A stretch of 64,000 bases of DNA. It comes from JBKEDF01 sp047975325 (GTDB lineage Bacteria > Pseudomonadota > Alphaproteobacteria > Rhodobacterales > Rhodobacteraceae). This document shows, in pieces, positions 51,406-59,903 of this stretch. The DNA is taken from the NCBI GenBank assembly GCA_047975325.1, contig JBKEDF010000075.1, positions 32,293-96,292 on the forward strand, written 5' to 3'. The position numbers were made by a program, and so were the translations under genes. The notes below the pieces were generated by a model. It was not told where the DNA came from. It worked only from the letters and a program-made list of their open reading frames with translations, and did no database searches. How positions within the stretch are numbered: the first letter of the stretch is position 1; the number at the start of each line of letters is the position of its first letter.

Positions 51406-52674
51406 ATGATCCTTGCCATAGCCCTGGTTCTCATCCTGGTCCTCCTGTCGCTTGGCGCACATGTCGCCGCGGTACTGGGCCTTGTCACGGCGGTTATCGT
51501 GTTGTCGGTCAGCGGTGTCCCCGCAACCGTCATCGCACAGACCGCGTTTTCCTCGGTAAACTCCTACCCGCTGATCGCAATCCCGATGTTCATTCTTGCG
51601 GGCAATCTGATGATGCGCGGCAATATCGCGGCACTGATGATCGATCTTGTCGGCTCCATCGTGCGTGCCATCCGCGGCGGGTTGGCACTGACAGTCCTGA
51701 CATGTTCGGTGTTCTTCGCGGCGGTTTCCGGCTCTTCGGTCGGATCGGCCGCCGCCATCGGCCGCTCCACAGTCGCGGGGCTGAGGGAAGAGGAATATCC
51801 ACCCCGTTTTGCCGCCGCCATCGTCGCCGTTGGCGGGACGCTCGGCCTCATGATTCCGCCTTCCCTTGGTTTCATCCTGATCGGCTCCATCGTCGGCCTG
51901 CCCATTGACAGGCTGTTCATCGCCGGGCTGCTGCCGGGAATAATGGAAGCGACGCTTCTGTCGGTTGCAACCTTCTGGCTCAGCCGGCATGGAAACTACG
52001 GGGCCAAGACAACAGCGCCGGACTGGAAAAAATTTGGCCAGCTTCTGCCAAGGACACTTCCCGCGCTGCTCATGCCCGTCCTGGTTCTCGGCTCGATCTA
52101 CACGGGCTTCATGACACCGACCGAAGTTTCCGCCTTCGCCGCCGCCTATGCCCTGTTGCTCTGCCTGTTTGTCTATCGTTCGATCAACCTGCGCGGCATT
52201 TGGGAAACAACCCGCGAAAGCCTGCTTCAGACCTCGATGATCTTCGCCGTGGTCATGGGCGGGAGCATGCTGGGATTCATCCTTGCCCGGATGGGGGTTT
52301 CGGCCCAATTGGTTGGCTCCCTGCAAGAGGCCGGGCTGACATGGTGGCAGTTTCTGATCGTGGTCAACCTGGTCCTGCTGGCCATGGGCATGTTCCTGGA
52401 CGGGATCGCCCTGATTGTCCTGACGGCGCCGCTGCTGTTTCCCATGGCACAGGCCCTGGGGATCGATCCCGTCCATTTCGCGGTCATCATGGTGGCCAAT
52501 GTGGAAATCGCGACACTGACGCCGCCAATCGGGCTGAATCTTTTCGTGATGAGCGGCATTGCCCGGATCCCGGTGCATGAGGTCGCGCGCGGGGTGCTGC
52601 CTTTCTATGCGGTGCGCCTGACCGGTCTTGCGCTGGTTTCGTTCATCCCGGCGATTTCACTGGCGCTGATCTGA
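51406..52674 (+). CDS. TRAP transporter large permease (DctM)
   Basis: The 422-residue protein has normal DctM length and about twelve helices. Motifs include AVSGSSVGSAAAIGRSTVAG, GGTLGLMIPPSLGFILIGSI and TLTPPIGLNLFVMSGIARIP. It starts three bases after dctQ and is followed after 15 bases by an MmgE/PrpD gene, the same order as in the TRAP operon at 20113. It is the conducting subunit of the third system. Confidence 0.93.
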   Translation: MILAIALVLILVLLSLGAHVAAVLGLVTAVIVLSVSGVPATVIAQTAFSSVNSYPLIAIPMFILAGNLMMRGNIAALMIDLVGSIVRAIRGGLALTVLTCSVFFAAVSGSSVGSAAAIGRSTVAGLREEEYPPRFAAAIVAVGGTLGLMIPPSLGFILIGSIVGLPIDRLFIAGLLPGIMEATLLSVATFWLSRHGNYGAKTTAPDWKKFGQLLPRTLPALLMPVLVLGSIYTGFMTPTEVSAFAAAYALLLCLFVYRSINLRGIWETTRESLLQTSMIFAVVMGGSMLGFILARMGVSAQLVGSLQEAGLTWWQFLIVVNLVLLAMGMFLDGIALIVLTAPLLFPMAQALGIDPVHFAVIMVANVEIATLTPPIGLNLFVMSGIARIPVHEVARGVLPFYAVRLTGLALVSFIPAISLALI

Positions 52675-52689
52675 CAGAGGGAGGAAATC

Positions 52690-54108
52690 ATGAAAGACCA
52701 AGCTGCAAATACCCGGATCGCAACGCCCATCGCACAGGAGCTTGCAGCCTTCGCGGTCAATCTTGAACCGAAGGCCATTCCCGATGGTGTGAAAACCCGC
52801 GCACGGCTTCTGATGCTGGACGCTTTCGGTATCGCACTGGCCTCGACGCAATATGACTTTGCACACCGTGCCCATGCGGCCCTGACCGAACTTGGTGCCG
52901 GGGGCAGTCGGAATGTCATCGGCTTCGGCACCCGGCTGCAAGCCCGCGATGCGGCAATGCTGAACGGGCTTCTGATCCACGGGCTCGACTACGACGACAC
53001 CCATACGCCGGGTGTGATCCATGCCACGGCCTCGGTCTTGCCCGCGGCCTTCACCATGGCCCTTGAAACCGGCGTCAGCGGAGAGGACATGCAGACCGCC
53101 TATATCGCCGGCATGGAAGTCGCGACGCGGCTGGGTACCGTGGCATGTGGCGGGTTTCACCAGGTCGGTTTTCACCCGACAGGGGTGATTGGCATATTCG
53201 GGGCCGTCATCGCGGCGGGCCGGTTGCGCGGCCTGACCGGGGCGCAGCTGGCAACAGCCCAGGGCATTGCCCTGTCCATGGCCAGCGGGTCGCTCGAATT
53301 CCTGCAGGACGGTGCCTGGACCAAGCGGATGCATCCGGGTTGGGCCGCCGCCTCGGCCCTGACGGCAGTGGCCATGGCCCGGCATGGCTTTGTCGCACCA
53401 AAGGCCGTCTATGAAGGGCGTTTCGGCTTTTTCAATGCCTATCTGGGTGAACGCGCCTCTTCCGTTGATCTTGGGATCGCAACCGCCGGATTGGGCACGG
53501 ATTGGGAAATCATGAATGTCGCGATCAAGCCGATGCCGGCCTGCCACTTCACCCATGCCTGCGCCGATGCGGCGGTTGCCCTGCACGCGGCCAACGGCCT
53601 CAAGCCCGGTGACATCGAAGAGGTGGTGGCGCTTGTGCCCGAGGAGGTCATCAAGACGGTCTGCGAACCGCGTGAAACCAAGATCCGGCCCCAGAACAGC
53701 TATGATGCGCAATTCTCGATCCCCTATGCGGTGGCCTGCGGCCTGTTGCGGGGAAGGTTCGGCCTACCCGACCTTGAACAGGACGCCTTCACCGCCCCGG
53801 AAATCCTGGACTTCATGCCGAAGGTCCGGCATGAGATCGACCCCAATTCCCGCTTTCCGAAATATTATTCCGGTGAGGTCATCATCCGTACCAGGGACGG
53901 GCGCAAGATAAGGCATCGCGAGGACGTGAATCGCGGCGCCTCCGATCGTCCGCTGAGCGCGGAAGACATCACCAGGAAATTTACCGAAAACGCCAGCATG
54001 AGCTGCGCGCCGGCAAACATCACGCGCCTGCGCGACGCCATCCTGACACTCGATGGGGCAGACAGCCTCGCACCGCTTGAATGCGCGCTTGCCCGGCAGA
54101 CCAACTGA
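52690..54108 (+). CDS. MmgE/PrpD family protein (CoA operon)
   Basis: The 472-residue protein is the third MmgE/PrpD member of the window. Family text is clear: LIHGLDYDDTHTPGVIHATA, GAWTKRMHPGWAAAS and MPACHFTHACADAAVALHA. Known members dehydrate 2-methylcitrate, decarboxylate cis-aconitate to itaconate, or epimerise iminodisuccinate. It lies between the TRAP permease and acyl-CoA dehydrogenase genes. It would act on the imported free acid before CoA activation. The three copies differ clearly in sequence, so they are not recent duplicates. Confidence 0.87.
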   Translation: MKDQAANTRIATPIAQELAAFAVNLEPKAIPDGVKTRARLLMLDAFGIALASTQYDFAHRAHAALTELGAGGSRNVIGFGTRLQARDAAMLNGLLIHGLDYDDTHTPGVIHATASVLPAAFTMALETGVSGEDMQTAYIAGMEVATRLGTVACGGFHQVGFHPTGVIGIFGAVIAAGRLRGLTGAQLATAQGIALSMASGSLEFLQDGAWTKRMHPGWAAASALTAVAMARHGFVAPKAVYEGRFGFFNAYLGERASSVDLGIATAGLGTDWEIMNVAIKPMPACHFTHACADAAVALHAANGLKPGDIEEVVALVPEEVIKTVCEPRETKIRPQNSYDAQFSIPYAVACGLLRGRFGLPDLEQDAFTAPEILDFMPKVRHEIDPNSRFPKYYSGEVIIRTRDGRKIRHREDVNRGASDRPLSAEDITRKFTENASMSCAPANITRLRDAILTLDGADSLAPLECALARQTN

Positions 54109-54120
54109 GGGGATAACCCA

Positions 54121-55272
54121 ATGACCGAAATGCAAGAACAGGATCGCATGATCCTCGATTCCGTGGACCGCTTCTGCAAGACCGACGTGGACCCCTATGT
54201 GCACGAACTGGAAGCGCGGGACGAATATCCCGAAAAGATCGTCGAAAAGATGAAGGAGATGGGCCTTTTCGGCTGCATCATCGCCGAGGAATACGGCGGT
54301 CTCGGCCTTTCGACAGAGGTTTACGCCCAGATCATCGAACGCATCTCCCGCTCCTGGATGTCGGTCTCGGGTATCATCAATTCACACCTGATCATGGCTT
54401 CGGCGGTGCAACGCGCCGGAACCGATGAACAAAAGGCCGAATTCCTGCCCCAATTCGCCACCGGTGAACTGCGTGGCGGTATCGGCCTGACCGAACCGGA
54501 TGCGGGGACCGACCTGCAGGCCATCCGCACCGTCGCCAGGCGCGACGGGGACGATTACGTAGTCAACGGGACAAAGACATGGATCACCAATTCCATGTAT
54601 GGAAACTGCATCGCCCTGCTGGTCAAGACCGATCCGAAGGCGGAACCCCGCCATCGCGGCATGTCACTGTTGATCGCGCAGAAGGGTCCGGGTTTCAACG
54701 TGGCGCGCAAGCTGGAAAAGCTCGGCTATCGTGGAATCGACACCTGTGAACTGGAATTCAAGGACTACCGTGTTCCCATCAACCGCCTCATCGGCGGCGA
54801 GGAAGGCAAGGGGCTCAAACAGATCCTGTCCGGGCTGGAACTGGGCCGCATCAACGTGGCGGCGCGCGGGGTTGGCGTTGCACAGGCAGCGCTGGACGAG
54901 GCAACGCGCTATTCCCAGACGCGCAGAACCTTTGGAAAACCGATCTGCGAACATCAGGCAATCCAACTGCAACTGGGGGAAATGGCCACCCGTGCCGAAG
55001 CCGCGCGCTTGCTGACACTCTCCGCCGCGCGGGCCTATGACCGGGGTGAACGCTGTGACATGGAAGCGGGCATGGCCAAGTATTTTTCCACCGAGGCCGC
55101 GCTTGAAAATTCCACGGCTGCCCTGCGTATCCATGGCGGTTACGGGTATTCCAAGGAATATAACGTGGAACGCCTTTATCGCGACGCGCCCCTTCTGACG
55201 ATCGGCGAAGGCACCAACGAATTGCAGCGCATCATCATCGCGAAGCAGCAGGTTGAAAGGAACCCGGCATGA
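54121..55272 (+). CDS. Acyl-CoA dehydrogenase
   Basis: The 383-residue protein is a standard FAD-dependent acyl-CoA dehydrogenase, which introduces an alpha-beta double bond into an acyl-CoA and passes electrons to ETF. Visible motifs are GGIGLTEPDAGTDLQAIRT, KTWITNSMYGN and the catalytic base region IGEGTNELQRIIIAKQ. The catalytic glutamate is at the C-terminal EGTNE position, as in short-chain and glutaryl-CoA types. It overlaps the CoA-transferase gene by ATGA. With the MaoC hydratase at the operon start it could form an oxidation and hydration pair on a methylsuccinyl- or glutaryl-type CoA ester. Confidence 0.93.
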   Translation: MTEMQEQDRMILDSVDRFCKTDVDPYVHELEARDEYPEKIVEKMKEMGLFGCIIAEEYGGLGLSTEVYAQIIERISRSWMSVSGIINSHLIMASAVQRAGTDEQKAEFLPQFATGELRGGIGLTEPDAGTDLQAIRTVARRDGDDYVVNGTKTWITNSMYGNCIALLVKTDPKAEPRHRGMSLLIAQKGPGFNVARKLEKLGYRGIDTCELEFKDYRVPINRLIGGEEGKGLKQILSGLELGRINVAARGVGVAQAALDEATRYSQTRRTFGKPICEHQAIQLQLGEMATRAEAARLLTLSAARAYDRGERCDMEAGMAKYFSTEAALENSTAALRIHGGYGYSKEYNVERLYRDAPLLTIGEGTNELQRIIIAKQQVERNPA

Positions 55273-56447
55273 CACTTCCCTTGGACGGGCTGCGGATACT
55301 GGCGGTCGAACAATATGGCGCCGGGCCGTTTGGTACCCAGCATCTGGCCGACCTTGGCGCCGAGGTGATCAAGATCGAAAATGCCGCACAGGGCGGCGAT
55401 GTCGGTCGCCTTGTGGGGCCGCATTTCTTTGGCGAAGGTGACAGCCATTTCTATCAGGCCTTCAACCGGAACAAGCGGTCGATCACGCTGGATCTGAAAT
55501 CCGCGCAGGGTCGCACGGCGCTGCACAAGCTGGTGGAGGGCGCCGACGCCGTTTTCAACAACCTGCGCGGTGATCTGCCTGCAAAGCTGGGCCTTGACTA
55601 TGCCGTGCTTGGCAAGGTGAAAAAGGATATCGTCTGCTGCCACCTGTCAGCCTATGGCCGGGACGGGACGCGCGCGAACTGGCCGGGCTACGATTATCTG
55701 ATGCAGGCCGAAGCCGGGTATCTTTCGGTAACCGGCGAACCCGGTCAGCCGCCGTCGCGCTTTGGCCTGTCGGTCATCGACATGATGACCGGCACCATGT
55801 CGGCGCTGGCGCTGGTTTCCGCCGTGCTGGGGGCGCGGGCAACAGGTCAGGGACGCGATATTGATACCTCGCTTTACGAAGTCGCCATGCACAATCTTGG
55901 CTATCTCGCCACATGGTATCTGAATGAGGGCGTCAATACCGGGCGTCACCCACGTTCGGCACATCCTTCCCTGACGCCTTCGCAACTGTATAAAACCAGC
56001 GATGGCTGGATCTTTGTCATGTGCAACAAGGAAAAATTCTGGGGGGTGTTTTGCGATGCGATCGGCAAACCGGAATGGAAAACCGACAGCCGTTTCAACA
56101 CTTTCAAGGCACGCCTCGAAAACCGTGACCTGCTGACCGAAGTTATGGATCAGGTTCTCATGGAAGATACGGCCGAAGCCTGGATGACCAGGCTGGGCGG
56201 AAAGGTACCCGCCTCGCCCGTATATGATGTGGGGTCCGCGCTGGATGCACCCTTCGCCCGGGAACGTGGCATGATTGCCGAGGTCCCGCATCCGGCACGG
56301 GGCAAGATCGGCACGGTCGCCTGCCCGATCAGATGTCCGGGGGATGATCTGCCCCTGCGCCCCGGTCCCGCGCTTGGGGCGGATAACGATGACATCCTCG
56401 GCGCAATCGGTATGTTGCATCCGGAGGATATGAAAAACACAGGATGA
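55269..56447 (+). CDS. CaiB/BaiF-family (class III) CoA-transferase
   Basis: The 392-residue protein matches class III CoA-transferases, with LDGLRILAVEQYGAGPFGTQ-type N-terminus (quoted as VEQYGAGPFGTQHLADLGAE in part), FNRNKRSITLDLK and the catalytic aspartate region LSVIDMMTGTMSA. Such enzymes move CoA from a donor like succinyl-CoA to a dicarboxylate such as itaconate or mesaconate. Overlaps of four bases on both sides couple it to the dehydrogenase and to the regulator gene. It provides the CoA activation step for this operon. Confidence 0.92.
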   Translation: MTLPLDGLRILAVEQYGAGPFGTQHLADLGAEVIKIENAAQGGDVGRLVGPHFFGEGDSHFYQAFNRNKRSITLDLKSAQGRTALHKLVEGADAVFNNLRGDLPAKLGLDYAVLGKVKKDIVCCHLSAYGRDGTRANWPGYDYLMQAEAGYLSVTGEPGQPPSRFGLSVIDMMTGTMSALALVSAVLGARATGQGRDIDTSLYEVAMHNLGYLATWYLNEGVNTGRHPRSAHPSLTPSQLYKTSDGWIFVMCNKEKFWGVFCDAIGKPEWKTDSRFNTFKARLENRDLLTEVMDQVLMEDTAEAWMTRLGGKVPASPVYDVGSALDAPFARERGMIAEVPHPARGKIGTVACPIRCPGDDLPLRPGPALGADNDDILGAIGMLHPEDMKNTG

Positions 56448-57214
56448 AGGGCATGGACAAGGAAACCCGTTTCGGGGGGCGGACACGCTACGCGGCCCTC
56501 GCCGAGGCGCTTCTGGATGATATCCAGTCGGGGCGCTACCCCGTCGGCAGCCTGCTACCGCCAGAAACGGATCTGTGTCGCGAATTCGACGTTTCACGCC
56601 ATACCGTGCGGGAGGCATTGCGGCGACTTGTCGATCTGGGCCTGTTGTCCAGACAGGCCGGCGTGGGGACCACCGTTCGCGCGAACCGCATCGCTTCGCG
56701 CTATGTTCAGACGGGGGAAAATGCCAGTGACCTGATGCGATATGTCAGGGATGTGAACCTGCATATTTCCGGTTCGGATGATGTGATCGCCACGGGCAAT
56801 CTGGCCAGCCTCATCGGATCAAGCGAAGGCAGGGCCTGGTTGCACCTGACGGGCGAACGATTCATGTCGGATGATCCAACACCCATCGCCCTGACCGATA
56901 TCTGGATTGCCCGCCCCTATCGCGGTGTTGCCGACGGTCTGGTCACACCATCCGAACCAATCTATGCAATGATCGAACGGCGTTACGGGCTGACAACGGC
57001 AGAAATCCGTCAAAGGGTTGAGGCCGTGATCCTGACAGATGAGGCAACAGGCCGGCTGGGCGTCGCCCCGGGGGCGCCGGGGCTGCGGATCACCCGGACC
57101 TATGTCGCCGATTCCGGTGAAATCTATGAAACCGCCATTTCGCTGCACCCCGGTGAACGGTTCAGCTACACCAGCACTTTCCGCGTTGAGACACAGTTGC
57201 CGGACACCCCATGA
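56444..57214 (+). CDS. GntR-family regulator, HutC/UTRA type
   Basis: The 256-residue protein has a winged helix (CREFDVSRHTVREALRRLVD) and a UTRA domain (YRGVADGLVTPSEPIYAMIE, then RITRTYVADSGEIYE). Two ATG codons (56444, 56453) are possible; the first overlaps the CoA-transferase stop. Being inside the operon and coupled on both sides by ATGA overlaps, it probably represses its own operon through the palindrome ATGTCCGGACAT at 49257-49268. The inducer is likely the transported acid or a derivative. Confidence 0.9.
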   Translation: MKGMDKETRFGGRTRYAALAEALLDDIQSGRYPVGSLLPPETDLCREFDVSRHTVREALRRLVDLGLLSRQAGVGTTVRANRIASRYVQTGENASDLMRYVRDVNLHISGSDDVIATGNLASLIGSSEGRAWLHLTGERFMSDDPTPIALTDIWIARPYRGVADGLVTPSEPIYAMIERRYGLTTAEIRQRVEAVILTDEATGRLGVAPGAPGLRITRTYVADSGEIYETAISLHPGERFSYTSTFRVETQLPDTP

Positions 57215-58410
57215 AATCGACCTGGACAATCCTCGCGATTACCCTTGCGATTCAGGCAATGATCTCGGCAGCGGCCCTGGCCGGGCCGGTCCTGGCGCCG
57301 GAAATCGCCGAGGCAATTGGCCTGCGCGCGGTGCTTGTGGGCGTGCAGGTCGGTCTCATCTATGCGGCAGCGGCAATATCATCGCTGGCCTCGGGCGATA
57401 TCATTCGCCGTCAGGGCGCCATGCGCACCAGCCAGATCGCCCTGACCCTTGCGGCCCTCGGGCTCTTGCTGTCGCTTGTCGGCACGATCCCCATGATCGC
57501 GATGGGCGCATTGCTGATCGGCCTGGGGTATGGGGTCGTCACTCCGGCAAGTTCCCATCTGCTGGCACAATCAACGCCACGCAACAGGATGGGCATCGTC
57601 TTTTCCCTGAAACAAACCGGCGTGCCGCTGGGCGGTATCCTTGCCGGGCTGGTCCTGCCACCGGTAACCGGTGCCCTGGGATGGCGCGTTGCAATCGGGC
57701 TTTGCGTACTGGCCTGCCTGGCTGTCGCAATCTGTGCGCAAGGCTTTCAAGCAATACTCGATCAGGACCGGCAATCGCAAACCAGGGGCAATGGCATGCT
57801 TCGGACGTTCAGGGGATTGCTGGACAACAAGGTCCTGCGTGAACTGGCGCTGATCTCTTTCATATTCGCCGCGATGCAACTGATCCTCAGCGGCTTTCTC
57901 GTGACCTTCCTGACCGAAGCGCGCGGATTTTCCCTTGCAACCGCTGGGGCGGTGCTGGCGTTGGCACAGGCGGCGGGGGTCGGGGGGCGGCTTCTTTGGG
58001 GTTGGTGCGCGGATCATGTGCTGTCGGCAAGACAGGTGCTGACGCTTCTGGCCTTCGTATCCGCCATTTGCGCGGGCATCTTCTGCTATGGCTCCGACAC
58101 AGGCACCCTTGTGCTTTTGGGCGGCGCATCTGCCGTCTTTGGGGCTGCGGCCATCGGCTGGAACGGTGTCTTCCTGGCCGAAGTTGCGCGGGTCGTGCCA
58201 CGCGAAACCGTTGCCACGGCCACGGGTGCGGTCCTGTTCATGACCTATGCCGGTGTTGTTGTCGGGCCGCCCCTTTTTGCGGTTCTTGTCGCACACATCG
58301 GGTTTGGATCGGCCTTTGGCGTCGCAGGCGCCATCATGGCAATCCTGGCACTGTTTCTTGCATTTGGAAGCCGCCCCGGCACGATCGCCGGATCAAGGAG
58401 TTCGACATGA
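57211..58410 (+). CDS. MFS transporter
   Basis: The 399-residue protein has about twelve hydrophobic helices in two halves with a central polar loop near residues 185-200 (QDRQSQTRGN). MFS text includes FSLKQTGVPLGGILAGLVLP in the first half and AGVGGRLLWGWCADHVLSAR in the second. It overlaps genes on both sides by ATGA. A second transporter in one operon with a TRAP system may export an excess product or carry a related acid. The substrate is unknown. Confidence 0.9.
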   Translation: MKSTWTILAITLAIQAMISAAALAGPVLAPEIAEAIGLRAVLVGVQVGLIYAAAAISSLASGDIIRRQGAMRTSQIALTLAALGLLLSLVGTIPMIAMGALLIGLGYGVVTPASSHLLAQSTPRNRMGIVFSLKQTGVPLGGILAGLVLPPVTGALGWRVAIGLCVLACLAVAICAQGFQAILDQDRQSQTRGNGMLRTFRGLLDNKVLRELALISFIFAAMQLILSGFLVTFLTEARGFSLATAGAVLALAQAAGVGGRLLWGWCADHVLSARQVLTLLAFVSAICAGIFCYGSDTGTLVLLGGASAVFGAAAIGWNGVFLAEVARVVPRETVATATGAVLFMTYAGVVVGPPLFAVLVAHIGFGSAFGVAGAIMAILALFLAFGSRPGTIAGSRSST

Positions 58411-59222
58411 TTGCTACCGCCCGTTCCTTCCTGTTTGTTCCCGGTGATCGGGATGACCGTTTCGACAAGGCAATCGCCGCCGGCGCAGATTGCACGATCC
58501 TCGACCTTGAAGATGCCGTGCGCCCCGAAGAAAAAGCCACCGCACGGCGCAAGGTGTCGGGCTGGCTGGCCGCCGGGAATCGTGCGGCTGTCCGGATCAA
58601 CTCACGCGATACCGAATATTATCGGGATGATCTTGATCTGCTGCGCTCCGAAAACATCACGGCTGTGTTCCTGCCCAAGGCGCAATCGGAAGAAGACTGC
58701 CACGATGTCCTGCAGGCCATGAAACCCGGCGTCGCGCTCTTGCCACTTGTGGAATGCGCCATCGGCTTGATGGCCGCGCCGCGTATTGCCTCGGTCGAAG
58801 GTGTGAGGCGCCTCGTTTTCGGGTCGGTCGATTTCATGTCATCCTGCGGTATTGCGGATGACAGGCAGGGCCTGCTTTATGCGCGCAGCGCGCTGGTACA
58901 GGCCTCTGCCATCGCGGGAATCGCGGGACCGGTCGATGGCGTGACCCTCGCACTTGATGACAGCGAACAGCTTGCGCTTGATTGCCATATGGCCCGGGGG
59001 CTGGGCATGACGGGCAAGCTGTGCATCCACCCCCGTCAGGTCAAGGGCGTCAACGAAGGCTTTTCCCCGTCACAGGACGAACTGGATGAGGCCCGCCGCA
59101 TCGTAAGCGCCGCCGAGGCTGCCGGTGCCAGGGGCGCCATCCGGCTGGATGGAAAGCTTGTCGATCTGCCCGTGGTCGAACGTGCCTATCGCATCATCGA
59201 ACAATCCGAACGGGGGGCCTGA
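58407..59222 (+). CDS. CitE/HpcH-family CoA-ester lyase
   Basis: From the ATG at 58407, preceded by AAGGAG and overlapping the MFS stop, the protein has 271 residues. It shows the CitE-like fold with RSFLFVPGDRDDRFDKA, ILDLEDAV, the metal glutamate in LLPLVECAIGL, the metal aspartate in FGSVDF, and KLCIHPRQV. Members cleave citramalyl-, malyl- or beta-methylmalyl-CoA to a 2-oxoacid and an acyl-CoA. It would carry out the final carbon-carbon cleavage after CoA activation and hydration in this operon. Confidence 0.92.
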   Translation: MIATARSFLFVPGDRDDRFDKAIAAGADCTILDLEDAVRPEEKATARRKVSGWLAAGNRAAVRINSRDTEYYRDDLDLLRSENITAVFLPKAQSEEDCHDVLQAMKPGVALLPLVECAIGLMAAPRIASVEGVRRLVFGSVDFMSSCGIADDRQGLLYARSALVQASAIAGIAGPVDGVTLALDDSEQLALDCHMARGLGMTGKLCIHPRQVKGVNEGFSPSQDELDEARRIVSAAEAAGARGAIRLDGKLVDLPVVERAYRIIEQSERGA

Positions 59223-59223
59223 C

Positions 59224-59898
59224 ATGGGTGTCGAACAGAAACAGCGGCAATCCAATCCCGTACTTGCGCATATCCTGCAGGAGCTGCAGGGCGCAAGGAC
59301 CGTCCTGGATGTCGGCTGTGGCTCCGGCAGGCTCGCGCGCGCGCTTGTGCGGGCAGGTTTTGACGTTACGGGCATTGATCCGCAGCCGTTGAACCAGGCG
59401 CGGGAAATCTGCCCCGATGCACATTTTATTGAGGCCTCCGCCGCGGCCATGCCATTTGATGCCGGCAGTTTTGATGCGGTGGTCTTTCTGAATTCACTGC
59501 ATCACATTCCCGCCAAGGTGATGAAGGAGGCCCTGTCAGAGGCGGCACGCTGCCTGGTCGACAAGGGCAGGTTGATCGTGATCGAACCGCTGGCCGAAGG
59601 GCCGCTGTTCGAAATCGTCCGGATTGTCGATGACGAAACGGTGGTGCGAAACCTCGCCCAGGCCGCGCTGGATGATTGCGATTTGCCGGCAATAAGGGAT
59701 TTGACCTTTGATCGGGCAGATCGCTACGACGATGCGGCGACATTTCTTTCCAGGCTGATTGAGGCCGAACCAGCCCGCACCACGGCGATAGACCTGGCAA
59801 GGGAAACCATGAACGCCAAATTCGACAAATACGCGAAAAGGGACGGGAATTCCTTCCTTCTGTCGCAACCGATGCGGATCAGAACATTCCGTCGCTAA
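59224..59898 (+). CDS. Class I SAM-dependent methyltransferase
   Basis: The ATG at 59224 directly follows the lyase stop codon and gives 224 residues. Motif I is VLDVGCGSGRLARAL near residue 27, followed by GIDPQPLNQA and the post-motif segment DAVVFLNSLHHIP. The C-terminal half shows no other domain. The family covers many small-molecule methylations. As the last gene of a dicarboxylate-CoA operon, methylation of a carboxylic acid intermediate is one possibility. It converges with the AbrB-type gene after five bases. Confidence 0.85.
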   Translation: MGVEQKQRQSNPVLAHILQELQGARTVLDVGCGSGRLARALVRAGFDVTGIDPQPLNQAREICPDAHFIEASAAAMPFDAGSFDAVVFLNSLHHIPAKVMKEALSEAARCLVDKGRLIVIEPLAEGPLFEIVRIVDDETVVRNLAQAALDDCDLPAIRDLTFDRADRYDDAATFLSRLIEAEPARTTAIDLARETMNAKFDKYAKRDGNSFLLSQPMRIRTFRR

Positions 59899-59903
59899 GG
59901 CCC

